64,000 bases of DNA from Acinetobacter tjernbergiae DSM 14971 = CIP 107465 (GCF_000374425.1 NZ_KB894365.1:1-64000); one strand, 5' to 3'; numbered from the stretch's first letter, positions 1 through 10,147 are shown. Made by a program: numbers and translations. The notes: generated from the sequence alone by a model not told the origin.

Positions 1-102
1 CCAAAAATTCAAATTATGGAATCAGTGGCTTAAACAGGATTCGGGTTAATATAAGTATTTCTAAATTAGAGCTATAGAAATCTAATGATTAGTTTTTCAA
101 AA
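1..102. other. Left edge of window, no gene seen
   Basis: AT-rich sequence with no supported coding region, outside the terminator of the minor-pilin operon. It probably belongs to the spacer before the next locus to the left. Confidence 0.4.
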
Positions 103-152
103 TTTACAAATAAAAAATGCAAGCATTCATGCTTGCATTTTTTATTTGTAAA
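103..152 (-). terminator. Strong terminator of the minor-pilin operon
   Basis: A perfect 22-bp inverted repeat (103-124 and 131-152) with a 6-nt loop; the arms are GC-containing at the apex (GCAAGC) and A/T runs at the base. It lies 10 bp past the stop of the last pilin gene. The A/T symmetry means it could terminate on both strands. Confidence 0.9.
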
Positions 153-161
153 TGAATCTAT

Positions 162-620
162 TTAACGTGTATCCCACACTGAACTCATAGATAAAGCACA
201 TGTTGTAGCGCCTTTAGCCCAAAACTTTTGCCCTTGATCATTAAGACAAATCACACCATTGCCAAATTGATGAGTACCACTTTTTGGAGTCGCAACTAAT
301 AACCAACTCCGTACATTAGCACTTGTAGATGTTAAAGGAATACCATTTACATCTGTCAAAGCAATATCATACAATGGCTTATTTTGCGGTATAGTCGAGC
401 TACCATAAGCATTTAAAACAGTTCTACCTGCATAATTATAATTCGCTAATTTATAATTTGCTAAATTTCTTGCAATCACTAGCATTTCAGACTGAGCATC
501 CACACGCTGACTACGGATCTGATAAGCAGTATAAGATGGATATGCAATTGCGGTTAAAATTCCAATAATTGTCACAACAATCATTAATTCAACTAAAGTA
601 AAAGCTTGCTGATATTTCAT
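162..620 (-). CDS. pilE: Type IV pilin-like minor pilin (PilE/ComF-like)
   Basis: A pilin-like protein of 152 residues, last gene of the minor-pilin operon. The short leader MKYQQA precedes FTLVELMIVV, the class III prepilin signal cleaved and N-methylated by PilD, and a hydrophobic helix follows, as in pilins that enter the type IV pilus. Two Cys near the C-terminus (CLNDQGQ, TTCALS) could form the usual D-region disulfide. The start was set at the ATG at 620 rather than the upstream in-frame TTG at 626: an AGAGGA site lies 7 nt upstream of the ATG, and the ATG shares one base with the stop of the preceding pilin (TAATG), implying translational coupling. By position and size it probably matches ComF of A. 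baylyi, a DNA-uptake pilin; that link is inferred. Confidence 0.85.
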   Translation of the reverse strand: MKYQQAFTLVELMIVVTIIGILTAIAYPSYTAYQIRSQRVDAQSEMLVIARNLANYKLANYNYAGRTVLNAYGSSTIPQNKPLYDIALTDVNGIPLTSTSANVRSWLLVATPKSGTHQFGNGVICLNDQGQKFWAKGATTCALSMSSVWDTR

Positions 621-1207
621 TACCAATCCTCTTTACCCGTTACTGTTGTTCCGCAATCAGTGTATGTTACATTTGCCTTTGTTTTATTCTTACATCTAAT
701 CCCTGTGCTCGTCATTAAAAGATCATAATTTCTAACATCAGGTGAACTTGCTTTGATAACCCAATTTCGACCACGAACAGTTGGTCTTGGTGGTGTTCCC
801 GTATCTACAGCTGTTAATAACTTAGTAGTATCATCTGCATCACGAATGGTAATTGTATATTTAATCCCATTTACTGTTGCTCCTCTTGGTAGAGTAACAG
901 ATGCCATGGGACTACTTTCATTATATAAATAACCAGTATCAAATCCACGATAAGTAAAATTTTTGGCTTTATGGCGTGCTAACTGCTCAGCAATTTTTTG
1001 CATTTCTTGCTGAGCCATAGATGCATCGGATCGCCTTATATATTCCTGATAACTTGGGATAGCGATGACCATAAAAATTGTGATTATAGCCACGACAATC
1101 ATAAGTTCAATTAAGGTAAATCCCCTTTCAGATTTTCTTTGGGAAAAATTACTTTTAAACAGAGCAATTTTCCCAAAGTTATTTGACGTATTGATTATTT
1201 CACCCAT
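620..1207 (-). CDS. pilE: Type IV pilin-like minor pilin with long leader (PilE/ComE-like)
   Basis: A pilin-like protein of 195 residues. The prepilin motif [15 protein letters not shown] sits at about residues 28-42, so the predicted leader is about 28 residues, much longer than the 5-8 usual for type IVa pilins. No in-frame ATG lies nearer to the motif. The ATG at 1207 overlaps the 3' end of pilY1 by 13 bp. The C-terminal part carries two Cys (IRCKNK, YTDCGT) typical of a D-region disulfide loop. The family role is as a minor pilin incorporated under or near the PilY1 tip and needed for piliation and transformation. It probably corresponds to ComE of A. baylyi by position. Confidence 0.82.
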   Translation of the reverse strand: MGEIINTSNNFGKIALFKSNFSQRKSERGFTLIELMIVVAIITIFMVIAIPSYQEYIRRSDASMAQQEMQKIAEQLARHKAKNFTYRGFDTGYLYNESSPMASVTLPRGATVNGIKYTITIRDADDTTKLLTAVDTGTPPRPTVRGRNWVIKASSPDVRNYDLLMTSTGIRCKNKTKANVTYTDCGTTVTGKEDW

Positions 1208-4200
1208 TTTTCATACCACCGAGTTGGATTAATAATCGAATCACACCCCCATTCCCCAACACCTTTTAATGGACCTGAAATAGTTTTCCCCGAACAAGAT
1301 GATGACGTGTTTGTCTTAGGAACTAAAGCAACTCCACGAATACCTGTACCAATCGGGTTAGCATTACATTCTGCTGCACCATCTGCACAGTTTTGTGTTG
1401 TAGTTTGAAAACCAGAATATTGCTCCATACCACTGCTACCACTATCAACTGTTCCATCTGATTTAATATACACACCAAATGGTAAACCATATAATTGGCG
1501 ATCTGTTTCACCAACAACTCTTGGTAGACATGGATTCTGTGGCGCGATACCCGTTCCTTGAGGATCATAAACAGGAATAACTAAGTTGCCAGTAATCGCA
1601 AGTGGTTCCTCAAATGCTTTCATCCCTCCAGCTATTCGTCTAAGACCAGTTGAAGTCGTTGAAACTTCTGTACCATCACTTTTACTTGATAGTGAGCGAT
1701 ACCAACCATCTTTTGTTGCAGTTGCACCAATAAACACCGCAGGAATATTACCTGTTAATGTCTGAGGGTTCTTTTGGAAAGTAAGTAAGGTTTTATTCTG
1801 TGATAATAATGTTGGTGATCCACTAATCAAATCACTTTTAATAAAATCACGATCAATGACACCATAGACATTATTAAGTAATCGATCAGTAAAGGCATCT
1901 TTAGGCAACATACCATCACGACCAATTAATGGATAGACATCTAATGGGGTACTACGGTTCCCTGATGCAACTCCAACTAAAATAAACGTGGTGGAACCTT
2001 GATCATGAATTGTAACTGTAGGCGCCTCATAAAAACGAGGATTCTTACCATCAGCCAATCCTGTTCCTGTAGCTGTGGTTGCAAGATTTGCTAAACGAAC
2101 TACTCGTTTACCTAAATTTGCAGCTGTGGTACCCGAAGTATTGTTGAGATCCGCACGAAAAACCTGACCACCTAAATCGCCAAAATATAAATGATCAACC
2201 AAACCATCTGCATCTCTATCAATAACACTGATACGGCTAACAATACTATGCTTCATATCAGTATTTGTTATATTCGCACCTGATGAACTACTTGCCCACC
2301 ATAATTTATCGCCAGTCTTAGCATCAATGATATAAATTGCATTACCTTTAGCTTCTGTACGGTTATCACAACTAGCATCAGGATAATCTGTTGGTACGTT
2401 CACGCCACTTACATTGGTATATGACAACACTTTTCCAAACTCAAATTTTGGATTTTCGTAGCATTGATCATAACCGCCACCGACAATCATGACTCGTTTA
2501 ATTTGATTATTATAACGAATATTAGCTAACACAGGCTTAGACCAAGACTGCCCCATGCGTGAATAAGCAGATTGATCAGCACCTACTCTAAAAAGGAATT
2601 TTGGCGCTTTAGGGTCCAAAACATCTAATCCATAGTAACTACTACCGCCCATTCGCAACCCACCATATACGTTCATTTGGCGCGCTTTAACAAGACTGCT
2701 TACTCCAGCAGAAGCTGACTTCTGTGTAGTGTATGCAGCATCTGCAACCCATGCGGCATCAACGCCTTGAACAGGTGCATCATTATCATCCTGACCTTTT
2801 ACTAATGCTTTAGAGTTGACAGTATTACGTAATAACTCGGCAGGAACAAAAACCATCTGTTCTGCGCCTGTCTCACTATCAACAATATGCAAACCACCAT
2901 CCATCGTGCCATATAAAACAGACTGACTTCGTGTACTTGTTAACTTACCAGTTGAATCTAAAGTACCTGAATAAGTCAATTGAACTGGATATGAGTGAAT
3001 ACTACCTCCCATCGCAAGGTTAGGAGCATTCGGGGTAATCAATGAAGTAGGTAAAATGGTTGCAGTCTCATCTAAAGGAACACTGTATCCCAAATAATTT
3101 AATAGTTTTTGTTTAACAAGTAATGGGAAATCTTTTAAACCTAGCTGAGTTGAAAATTTACCTAGTACATATGAAGCAACATTCGTGTTTGGTAATGGAC
3201 CCTCTGGAATACGTAATAAACTAGCACCATTATTACTAATACCTGCCAAGGTTCCACCACTTGTCACAGCAACATCCGTAAATAATGTTCTTAATGCATT
3301 TGGTGTTGCTGTTAACGCATATTCTTTTGGTTTTTTATTTAGATCTTGATTTTGTCCCAAGATCGGCATTGGTACCCTTGAATATGCTCCACCTAAATTA
3401 ACAATACCACCATCATCATAACTTGTATTTTGATATACAGTTGCATTATTCCAAATATCTTTAGTATTTGTATTAAAACCACCATCTTTATTATAAACAA
3501 GCGTAGTACCATTCACAGAAGTAAATGCACCAGTATTTGTTCCAGTTAAAGCAACCTTATATTTTTTTAGATTACCTGACCATATTACTTTATTACTTTG
3601 TGGGTTTGGCTCTAAAGCACGTAAATAACCATGTGGCTGTAAACCTGTTGGATCCAAATCATCTACTGGAACAGAAATTGCACCAGTAGTTAATGGCTCT
3701 AAAGGCGCTTTACCTAGGTTATTAATAAACGCAATTACACTGTCGGTAACTCCAGCAGCACTTTGTGTTGGGAAAAATCCACCATTACCATAACCAGGAT
3801 TATTAACAGCATAAGTTCCTTGGCCTGGCGAACAAGCATCATCACTCGTCCGATCACTCTGAGTACGAGAACTCACTCGACAAGCATTTCTAGCATCATC
3901 TGCACCACTAGTAGCGGTTAAGTTATTCATTACAGAACCGAAACCAACGAAGGCTGTTTGAATAGAAACACCTGTAGGGTTCTTTGTACCATCATATAAT
4001 TTCTTTGCAAACTCCCCCATACAATCCCAAGCAGAGTCACTACCTGTATTACTTAAACCACCAGTACAACTAAAACCCGTACCATTGCTACCTAAAGCTT
4101 TTGACATCACTTGTGTAGCTTCTGATGTACTTGAACTATTCGCAGCACCATCTGATAAGAAATAGATACCTTGACCATCACATGAAACCCTATCAGCAAC

Positions 4201-5409
4201 TGCTGGTAATGGTGATTTATATATGGCATTAACATCAGCTGCTGTACGGTCCGTTACAATATCTGGATTTGAAGTTGTATCTCGACTTTTTGATTTAGGA
4301 ACACCACTATTTGCATCCGCAATAATCTGATAAAGCTGAGATTCATTTAACCTATAAATAATCGTTTGATTTGTACTAGCACCTGGGTTGTTGGGTACCG
4401 AAGTTGGATTCGTGGAGTCATATGAGGCTAGTGCTGGCTGATTAGTCCATACGGGACTGGTTGCGCTGGTTGCAGCAAAGCTTGGGTCAGTATAACTCGT
4501 GTTTGATGCTGCATTCCAAGTAGCACAGGTTTGAACATAAGAGCCAAAGTTAGTAGCATTAAGTGCTGTACAACTACTGTTAAAACTATAAGTATAAGTA
4601 TATTTCCAACGATAGTTAGAACTTGAAGTCCCTGTTCGTTGGGTTGTATAACTACGAATTAATCTTTGTTTTTCTACCGCAATATCTCGATATACCCGAT
4701 TTTCAGAATATGTTGAGGTTCCCATTAGATAAGCTGCTGCTTCAGCGAATGCATGTGCAGATGGCGTACCCTTACTCGCCACCAAACCTGCAACAGCACT
4801 TTTTAACGCCGTTCGCTGCGTAGAGCCAGGAGCTCCTAGCACCTTCGCTGCGACTAAAATCTCACCTGTTGAACCATCACCAGTCGTTGTTCCTGCGTCA
4901 TAACCTGAGAAATGCCCCAAACCCACACGAACATTATCTAATGTTGGATTATTACTATTTAAGAAAGTGAACATACCATCTTTCAGACGAGTCAATCGGT
5001 CATAACAACGATAACCGCCACCACTTTGAACCTCACAGCCTGAAGAAGCATCTTTAACCTTCGCATTTGTTGTACTTGCTGCTACTGAACAATAATAACG
5101 TGTGTAGGATGGCGTAGTAGAGCTTGTCGCTGAAGTTACACTACAAGAACTACTTGTTAAACCGTAGTCATCATACAAGCTATAACCTGAGCTGAGCGAA
5201 TATCCCATCGAACCTGATGTATCCAACATCATGACAATCGTTTTTTTGCCTGCAGTTGGTACAGCATAGATTTGCATATCGCTTGCTTGTACTACTGAAG
5301 ATGCAACTAACATCGTTCCTGTAAACGCCCATGCAAATGACACACCATATTGAATATGATGAGTGTGATTTTGGGAATTTAACCTATTTTTTAGTTTTTT
5401 CATCATCAT
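1195..5409 (-). CDS. pilY1: PilY1/ComC, type IV pilus tip adhesin and assembly factor
   Basis: A 1404-residue secreted protein. The N-terminus has a basic stretch, a hydrophobic segment (about residues 22-42) and a probable signal-peptidase site after VVQA. A von Willebrand A-like domain follows, with a DTSGS MIDAS motif at D63-S67. The C-terminal half matches the PilY1/PilC beta-propeller, including the calcium loop DRDADGLVD at about residues 1062-1070, which in Pseudomonas PilY1 controls extension and retraction. Many Ser/Thr-rich, low-complexity stretches lie between the domains. Its A. baylyi counterpart ComC is required for DNA uptake. It sits between pilX and the two pilE-like genes in one operon. 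The MMMKK start offers several ATGs; the outermost is used. Confidence 0.93.
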   Translation of the reverse strand: MMMKKLKNRLNSQNHTHHIQYGVSFAWAFTGTMLVASSVVQASDMQIYAVPTAGKKTIVMMLDTSGSMGYSLSSGYSLYDDYGLTSSSCSVTSATSSTTPSYTRYYCSVAASTTNAKVKDASSGCEVQSGGGYRCYDRLTRLKDGMFTFLNSNNPTLDNVRVGLGHFSGYDAGTTTGDGSTGEILVAAKVLGAPGSTQRTALKSAVAGLVASKGTPSAHAFAEAAAYLMGTSTYSENRVYRDIAVEKQRLIRSYTTQRTGTSSSNYRWKYTYTYSFNSSCTALNATNFGSYVQTCATWNAASNTSYTDPSFAATSATSPVWTNQPALASYDSTNPTSVPNNPGASTNQTIIYRLNESQLYQIIADANSGVPKSKSRDTTSNPDIVTDRTAADVNAIYKSPLPAVADRVSCDGQGIYFLSDGAANSSSTSEATQVMSKALGSNGTGFSCTGGLSNTGSDSAWDCMGEFAKKLYDGTKNPTGVSIQTAFVGFGSVMNNLTATSGADDARNACRVSSRTQSDRTSDDACSPGQGTYAVNNPGYGNGGFFPTQSAAGVTDSVIAFINNLGKAPLEPLTTGAISVPVDDLDPTGLQPHGYLRALEPNPQSNKVIWSGNLKKYKVALTGTNTGAFTSVNGTTLVYNKDGGFNTNTKDIWNNATVYQNTSYDDGGIVNLGGAYSRVPMPILGQNQDLNKKPKEYALTATPNALRTLFTDVAVTSGGTLAGISNNGASLLRIPEGPLPNTNVASYVLGKFSTQLGLKDFPLLVKQKLLNYLGYSVPLDETATILPTSLITPNAPNLAMGGSIHSYPVQLTYSGTLDSTGKLTSTRSQSVLYGTMDGGLHIVDSETGAEQMVFVPAELLRNTVNSKALVKGQDDNDAPVQGVDAAWVADAAYTTQKSASAGVSSLVKARQMNVYGGLRMGGSSYYGLDVLDPKAPKFLFRVGADQSAYSRMGQSWSKPVLANIRYNNQIKRVMIVGGGYDQCYENPKFEFGKVLSYTNVSGVNVPTDYPDASCDNRTEAKGNAIYIIDAKTGDKLWWASSSSGANITNTDMKHSIVSRISVIDRDADGLVDHLYFGDLGGQVFRADLNNTSGTTAANLGKRVVRLANLATTATGTGLADGKNPRFYEAPTVTIHDQGSTTFILVGVASGNRSTPLDVYPLIGRDGMLPKDAFTDRLLNNVYGVIDRDFIKSDLISGSPTLLSQNKTLLTFQKNPQTLTGNIPAVFIGATATKDGWYRSLSSKSDGTEVSTTSTGLRRIAGGMKAFEEPLAITGNLVIPVYDPQGTGIAPQNPCLPRVVGETDRQLYGLPFGVYIKSDGTVDSGSSGMEQYSGFQTTTQNCADGAAECNANPIGTGIRGVALVPKTNTSSSCSGKTISGPLKGVGEWGCDSIINPTRWYEKWVK

Positions 5410-5422
5410 TCTCCCATTTTCA

Positions 5423-6253
5423 TTAAGGTGCTGGAATCGGGGCAGCTATTTGCTTATCACGTTGGCGAAGAACTATCTCCTGTACCTGTGTATTCACTGG
5501 TATACCATAGCCAGTTAAGCAATCTGCCATTGTTTTTTTACCAGCAACATCCTCATCAAGAGTGTCATTGATATACCCTACTGCTGTAGCTGAACCGATA
5601 CACTCCGCTTGTACAACTGCTAAGTCTTCTGTTGAATAATTTGGTAAGATCGAGGTAATCGTAATACGGACTCGAGAATCATCAGCTTTACTATTTTTTA
5701 CAATAGAGTTTTCACTTAAATCAGAATTACGTTCTAAATAAGCACCAACTCCAGCATTTGCGGAATCTGTTGGTATTCTGACTGCAACTTGTGTTACGAC
5801 TGCTTCACGAGCACTACCAAAATCTTGTTGTAAATCACAAAATCCACTGCGGTTTGATTGGGTCGAATCAATTGTTGCTTTAGTGTCAGCAGCTGCTGTT
5901 TGTGCAGGAGGAACTAATATTGTTGCATCAAATGCAGCACCCATTTGTTGACCAGATGTCGGTCTATAACAGAAAATAAACTCTTTACCAGGTGCATTTT
6001 TATGTTCTAAAAGTGCCGCACCAATAACAATGTCTGCTTTTTTCAGTGCATCATATGTAGCGACATTCAGAAACTGGTTTGTTGGAGTATCACCTGTTTG
6101 AACCAACAATTGACCAATCTGGCTATTGGTAGCAATATTTAAAGATGTCATAGCTGTACGAATAGCAAGAATTCCCATAATTGTGATGAACAATAATAAA
6201 ATTAACATCACAATTAACGTAGCTCCTCGTTGTCGACGATAACCTAATCTCAT
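5423..6253 (-). CDS. pilX: Minor pilin PilX
   Basis: 276 residues. The N-terminus has a basic leader (MRLGYRRQRG) followed by ATLIVMLILLLFITIMGILA, the PilX N-terminal signature, in which the usual FTLIE is replaced by ATLIV. PilX belongs to the priming complex with PilV, PilW, FimU and PilY1. Its ATG overlaps the pilW stop by four bases (ATGA), and pilY1 starts 13 bp after its stop, so the three are translated together. The C-terminal half is divergent, as is usual for this family. Confidence 0.88.
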   Translation of the reverse strand: MRLGYRRQRGATLIVMLILLLFITIMGILAIRTAMTSLNIATNSQIGQLLVQTGDTPTNQFLNVATYDALKKADIVIGAALLEHKNAPGKEFIFCYRPTSGQQMGAAFDATILVPPAQTAAADTKATIDSTQSNRSGFCDLQQDFGSAREAVVTQVAVRIPTDSANAGVGAYLERNSDLSENSIVKNSKADDSRVRITITSILPNYSTEDLAVVQAECIGSATAVGYINDTLDEDVAGKKTMADCLTGYGIPVNTQVQEIVLRQRDKQIAAPIPAP

Positions 6254-7257
6254 ATTCTCTCTCCTAGTGCATTACGGAGCGCAACCGTTGTCGTATACAC
6301 ACGACGAGCATACTTGGTAGTTTTATCTGTCAAATCAACATTCTGGTTCAATACATCTATTTTTTTAGAAAGATCAATCGCTGCATTTTTTGTGTTATCC
6401 AAAGATCTGACTAATACCGCAAACTTCACAGACACGATTCTCGGTGGAATACCAGGAGGTGTCGTTGCTCTTGCGCTAATAGCAAGTTGACGATATTGAT
6501 TAATTGTATAATAAGCAAAATTTCCAGTTGCTGAACGCGCACCTAACTGAATCGTAAAATGATCAACACGTGGAATAATCATTTCACCAGCATCCCCAAA
6601 ACCTAATAATGTTGTTGGTGTAGAAACAGCAGCAGTCCCTACAGGAGTAGGTGTATTGGCATCACAAGCTAAGCCATAATCAACTCCTGAAGTTGCGGTT
6701 GCAGGATCACGACGTAAAAAATAACGCTGAATAACATAATCACGAGCTTGTACATTTGCACCTTCACAATTCACCATTGCATTCGGAGCAACAAATTGAA
6801 TTGTTAATTGGTCACTTTGTATATCTACATTCGACAAACCTTGCCATTGATTTTGAACAGAGCTCACTGCCTCACCAGTTCCAACACTATGACTTAGTAA
6901 ACCTTGAGCAATAAATGGTGCTGATGCTGGAATAGGAAGATTAGTATTTGTTAATACTCCATTATTTGCAGTAAGGACTATGCCACCCCATGGAGTTTGC
7001 TCATTCAATTCAGGATTGTTCGTATTTGCATAGTTTGCTAAACGTATATCGCGAACAATATAATCTAAACCAAAAATACCACTATTCTGTAATTCATCAT
7101 TTGCTTGTTGCATACGTGATGATAAGAGACTGCCTGTAAACAATTGAATCGCTGCTGCAGTAATCAATAAACCCAACGCTAATGCGACCATCAACTCAAT
7201 TAAAGTAAAACCTTGTTGGCTGGAGTAATAATTGTTTCGCTTAAGAAGACTATTCAT
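6250..7257 (-). CDS. pilW: Minor pilin PilW
   Basis: 335 residues with a prepilin motif [18 protein letters not shown] at about residues 15-32, followed by a large C-terminal globular domain with Cys pairs (VNCEG, LACDA). PilW is a minor pilin that helps nucleate the pilus and, with PilX, recruits PilY1. It starts one base after the pilV stop and overlaps pilX by ATGA. The N-terminal leader of about 15 residues is longer than in major pilins but normal for PilW. Confidence 0.9.
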   Translation of the reverse strand: MNSLLKRNNYYSSQQGFTLIELMVALALGLLITAAAIQLFTGSLLSSRMQQANDELQNSGIFGLDYIVRDIRLANYANTNNPELNEQTPWGGIVLTANNGVLTNTNLPIPASAPFIAQGLLSHSVGTGEAVSSVQNQWQGLSNVDIQSDQLTIQFVAPNAMVNCEGANVQARDYVIQRYFLRRDPATATSGVDYGLACDANTPTPVGTAAVSTPTTLLGFGDAGEMIIPRVDHFTIQLGARSATGNFAYYTINQYRQLAISARATTPPGIPPRIVSVKFAVLVRSLDNTKNAAIDLSKKIDVLNQNVDLTDKTTKYARRVYTTTVALRNALGERI

Positions 7258-7258
7258 T

Positions 7259-7801
7259 TTAATAAGCCTCCATCATCAAACACTTAGAATTGCTAACGTA
7301 TATACCTGCTGCTGACATACACTGACTAATATTAGCCGTTGCACCACTAACACTTAATGCTGTATCACCCCAAGCCACAAAAAGACATTGGCGCTGAACG
7401 GGTGCCCCAGCAGTTCCTGGGCATGCTGTCATAGTAATATTCATACCTAATTCAAATGCTGTTTTAGCCGCAAAATAAGCATCATAAGTCGCAATTTGTA
7501 CTGGAGTACACATCACTGCAGGATTGAAACAAGATGTTGTTGGTGCAGTAGGTAGAGCGGTTATATTGGTATAATTACGCACAGCTGCTGGATAGTTTGC
7601 TTGTCCAGTAGAGTTTGCACGAATACTTTCCGCAAGACTTCGTAAAACCAACACTCCTTGAGAACGCGTTAAAGCCTCACTTGAAGCATCTATCGCTCTG
7701 AATTGCAAAATACTATACCCCAATACCCCAACAGCCAGTAGCAGCAAAGAGACTAGCACTTCCACAAGGCCAACACCTCGTTGATTTTTTCTATTTATCA
7801 T
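7259..7801 (-). CDS. pilV: Minor pilin PilV
   Basis: 180 residues from the ATG at 7801, which overlaps the fimU stop as ATGA; a GGGTG site lies about 8 nt upstream. A second ATG two codons earlier (7807) is possible but would leave the ribosome site too close. The N-terminus RGVGLVEVLVSLLLLAVGVL is the PilV form of the prepilin signal, with GVGLVE in place of FTLIE. Cys residues in the C-terminal domain (SCFNPAVMC, TACPG, RQCLF) suggest disulfides. It is part of the pilus priming complex. Confidence 0.88.
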   Translation of the reverse strand: MINRKNQRGVGLVEVLVSLLLLAVGVLGYSILQFRAIDASSEALTRSQGVLVLRSLAESIRANSTGQANYPAAVRNYTNITALPTAPTTSCFNPAVMCTPVQIATYDAYFAAKTAFELGMNITMTACPGTAGAPVQRQCLFVAWGDTALSVSGATANISQCMSAAGIYVSNSKCLMMEAY

Positions 7802-8331
7802 ATACATACACCCGTACTTTTTGCTTGGGTCAAATTACCTAAACGAGTTATTGTTATTGAATACTTATTTCCAGAGCTACAGATCTTGAAATTCTTTTCC
7901 GCAGCAATGCCTCCAGTTGCATTAAATAGAATAAAAGAAGCACTTGTAGATTCAACATTAATTTTAGGATCAAGATCAACTAAAAAGACACGGTTATTTA
8001 AAATCTCTGCTTTTTGAGCCGGTGTTAAACTAGCGACTGGCGGTAAACCACTTGTTGCTGTGTATTCCGGTATAGCTGCTTGTGCACATTTATCTTTAGT
8101 AAAATTTGCATCTGTTGCTAACTTACTTGGACATACTGCAACTGTTGATCTCAACACCGTTGCTTGTGATCGCCCTTGATTTAAAACAGCCATAAAATCA
8201 CGCGCCGATGTATCAAGTTTTTGTCTGGTCATCATATTCCCAAATGAGGGCGCAGCCATGATCGTTATAATCACGACAATTGATAATGTCACCATCAACT
8301 CTATTAAGGTGAATCCTCGATTTGTCCCCAT
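7798..8331 (-). CDS. fimU: Minor pilin FimU/FimT (GspH family)
   Basis: 177 residues, first gene of the minor-pilin operon. It has a short leader (MGTNRG), then FTLIELMVTLSIVVIITIMAAP, and a GspH/FimT-type C-terminal domain with Cys residues (AVCPSK, DKCAQ, FKICSS, GVCI). FimU primes assembly with PilVWX in Pseudomonas, while FimT-type proteins in other gammaproteobacteria bind DNA for natural transformation. Sequence alone does not decide between the two names. The ATG at 8331 begins the operon; its promoter must lie between here and the ispH terminator. Confidence 0.85.
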   Translation of the reverse strand: MGTNRGFTLIELMVTLSIVVIITIMAAPSFGNMMTRQKLDTSARDFMAVLNQGRSQATVLRSTVAVCPSKLATDANFTKDKCAQAAIPEYTATSGLPPVASLTPAQKAEILNNRVFLVDLDPKINVESTSASFILFNATGGIAAEKNFKICSSGNKYSITITRLGNLTQAKSTGVCI

Positions 8332-8415
8332 CGCTTTACACCTAAAAAAACTTTTCCTTATAATAATATTAAACCTATATCTTACAGAACCAATACAAAG
8401 CAGATAAGAAACATA

Positions 8416-8447
8416 AAAAAACGGATAGAATGTAATCTATCCGTTTT
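8416..8447 (-). terminator. Terminator of ispH
   Basis: Stem AACGGATAG/CTATCCGTT with a run of T on the minus strand, placed 24 bp after the ispH stop and before the fimU promoter region. It separates ispH from the pilin operon. Confidence 0.85.
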
Positions 8448-8470
8448 AAGTTCACATTTTTTTATAAGAA

Positions 8471-9421
8471 TTAGGCTTGTATCACCTGTATACGAAGTTC
8501 TTTCGGGAGACTAAACGTAATATTTTCCTCCCGTCCTTGCAACTCTTTAGGTGGTGTTGCGCCCCAATCTTGCAAACGTTGAATAACTTGCTTAATCAGA
8601 ATTTCAGGTGCAGAAGCACCCGCAGTCACACCGATTTTACTCCCAAGATTAAACCATTCTTTTTCAAGCTGATCTGCATTATCAACCAAATAAGCGGCCT
8701 TCCCCATACGTTCTGCTAGCTCTCGCAAGCGATTTGAATTGGATGAGTTCGGTGATCCTACAACTAAGACTACATCACATCGTTCAGCTAAATCACGGAC
8801 TGCATCTTGGCGATTTTGGGTAGCGTAACAAATATCATCTTTTCTTGGTCCTTGGATTTTCGGGAACTTCGTTCTCAAAGCATCAATGACCTTTGCAGTA
8901 TCATCAATCGACAATGTTGTTTGCGTTACAAATGCCACTTTCTCTGGATGTTGAACAACCAAAGCATCAACATCTGCTTCATCTTCTACCAAATAAATCC
9001 GACCACCACTCGATTTATCATATTGCCCCATCGTACCTTCAACTTCAGGGTGCCCCTCATGTCCAATCAAAATTGCTTCAGTTCCCTCTCTTGCATATTT
9101 AGTTACCTCAATATGCACTTTGGTCACTAGAGGGCAAGTCGCGTCAAAAACTTTTAAACCACGGCGATCTGCTTCTTGTTGTACCGCTTTAGACACGCCA
9201 TGCGCACTAAAGATTACAATCGAATCATCAGGCACTTGGTCAAGCTCATCTACAAAAACTGCGCCGCGCTGACGCAGATCATCAACCACGAACTTGTTAT
9301 GGACCACTTCATGACGCACATAAATTGGCGGATTAAAACATTCTAGTGCCCGATTAACGATTGCTATAGCACGGTCAACACCAGCACAAAAGCCTCGTGG
9401 ATTGGCCAACACAATTTCCAT
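8471..9421 (-). CDS. ispH: 4-hydroxy-3-methylbut-2-enyl diphosphate reductase IspH
   Basis: 316 residues from the ATG at 9421, which has an AGAGAGG site 5-6 nt upstream; an upstream in-frame GTG at 9439 would add MIREDV and lacks support. IspH makes IPP and DMAPP from HMBPP, the last step of the MEP isoprenoid pathway. The [4Fe-4S] ligands are visible: C12 in [11 protein letters not shown], the central Cys in DATCPLV and the third in [11 protein letters not shown]. The conserved His-containing motifs HEVVHN and [13 protein letters not shown] are present. It is divergent from gmk. Confidence 0.96.
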   Translation of the reverse strand: MEIVLANPRGFCAGVDRAIAIVNRALECFNPPIYVRHEVVHNKFVVDDLRQRGAVFVDELDQVPDDSIVIFSAHGVSKAVQQEADRRGLKVFDATCPLVTKVHIEVTKYAREGTEAILIGHEGHPEVEGTMGQYDKSSGGRIYLVEDEADVDALVVQHPEKVAFVTQTTLSIDDTAKVIDALRTKFPKIQGPRKDDICYATQNRQDAVRDLAERCDVVLVVGSPNSSNSNRLRELAERMGKAAYLVDNADQLEKEWFNLGSKIGVTAGASAPEILIKQVIQRLQDWGATPPKELQGREENITFSLPKELRIQVIQA

Positions 9422-9523
9422 AACATCCTCTCTTATCACCTGAATATTTATGCCAAACTATTTCGTTTAATGGCACGCTACACTACAATAGCCAAGATAT
9501 TTTATCATATCAGGAAAAATATC

Positions 9524-10147
9524 ATGTCGGGTCTATTGTTTGTCGTTTCTGCGGCATCAGGAACGGGCAAAACATCTCTAGTTAAAGCCCTACTCGATCG
9601 AGTCAGCAATTTACATGTTTCTGTCTCACATACGACACGTGGTCAACGTTCTGGTGAGCTTGATGGTGTTCACTATCATTTTACCAACACCGAAACTTTT
9701 TTAGACCAAGTCGCACAAGGTGGTTTTATTGAATACGCAGAAGTATTTGGTAATTACTACGGAACATCTCAAGCCAAAGTACAAGAACAACTTCAACAAG
9801 GGCATGATGTACTACTCGAAATTGACTGGCAGGGTGCTGATCAAGTTCGTCGACTTTTTCCTGAATCAAAACAAATTTTTATCTTGCCACCAACACAATA
9901 TGATTTAAGGCAACGATTATCGAATCGTGGTACAGATTCAGTTGAAGTGATTGAACATCGTTTAAGCTGTGCTGTGGAAGACATGCGTCATTTCGCAAAC
10001 TTTGATTACATTATTATTAATGATGATTTCAACAAAGCTGTACATGATTTAGAGGCAATTATCACGGCAAATCGCTTAGTTACCTTACAGCAAAGTGCTC
10101 GTCATCGGCAGCTTATTGAAAACTTAATTACTCTACATCGTGAATAA
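9524..10147 (+). CDS. gmk: Guanylate kinase
   Basis: 207 residues from the ATG at 9524, the same length as E. coli Gmk; the reading frame is open upstream to 9470, but an AGGA site 8 nt before this ATG and the usual MSGLLFVVS start favour it. It phosphorylates GMP to GDP with ATP. The P-loop SAASGTGKTS (residues 9-18), the GMP-binding SHTTRGQRSGE and the lid region EIDWQGADQVR are intact. It is followed by rpoZ and spoT, a widespread gammaproteobacterial order that links guanine nucleotide supply with ppGpp turnover. Confidence 0.96.
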   Translation: MSGLLFVVSAASGTGKTSLVKALLDRVSNLHVSVSHTTRGQRSGELDGVHYHFTNTETFLDQVAQGGFIEYAEVFGNYYGTSQAKVQEQLQQGHDVLLEIDWQGADQVRRLFPESKQIFILPPTQYDLRQRLSNRGTDSVEVIEHRLSCAVEDMRHFANFDYIIINDDFNKAVHDLEAIITANRLVTLQQSARHRQLIENLITLHRE

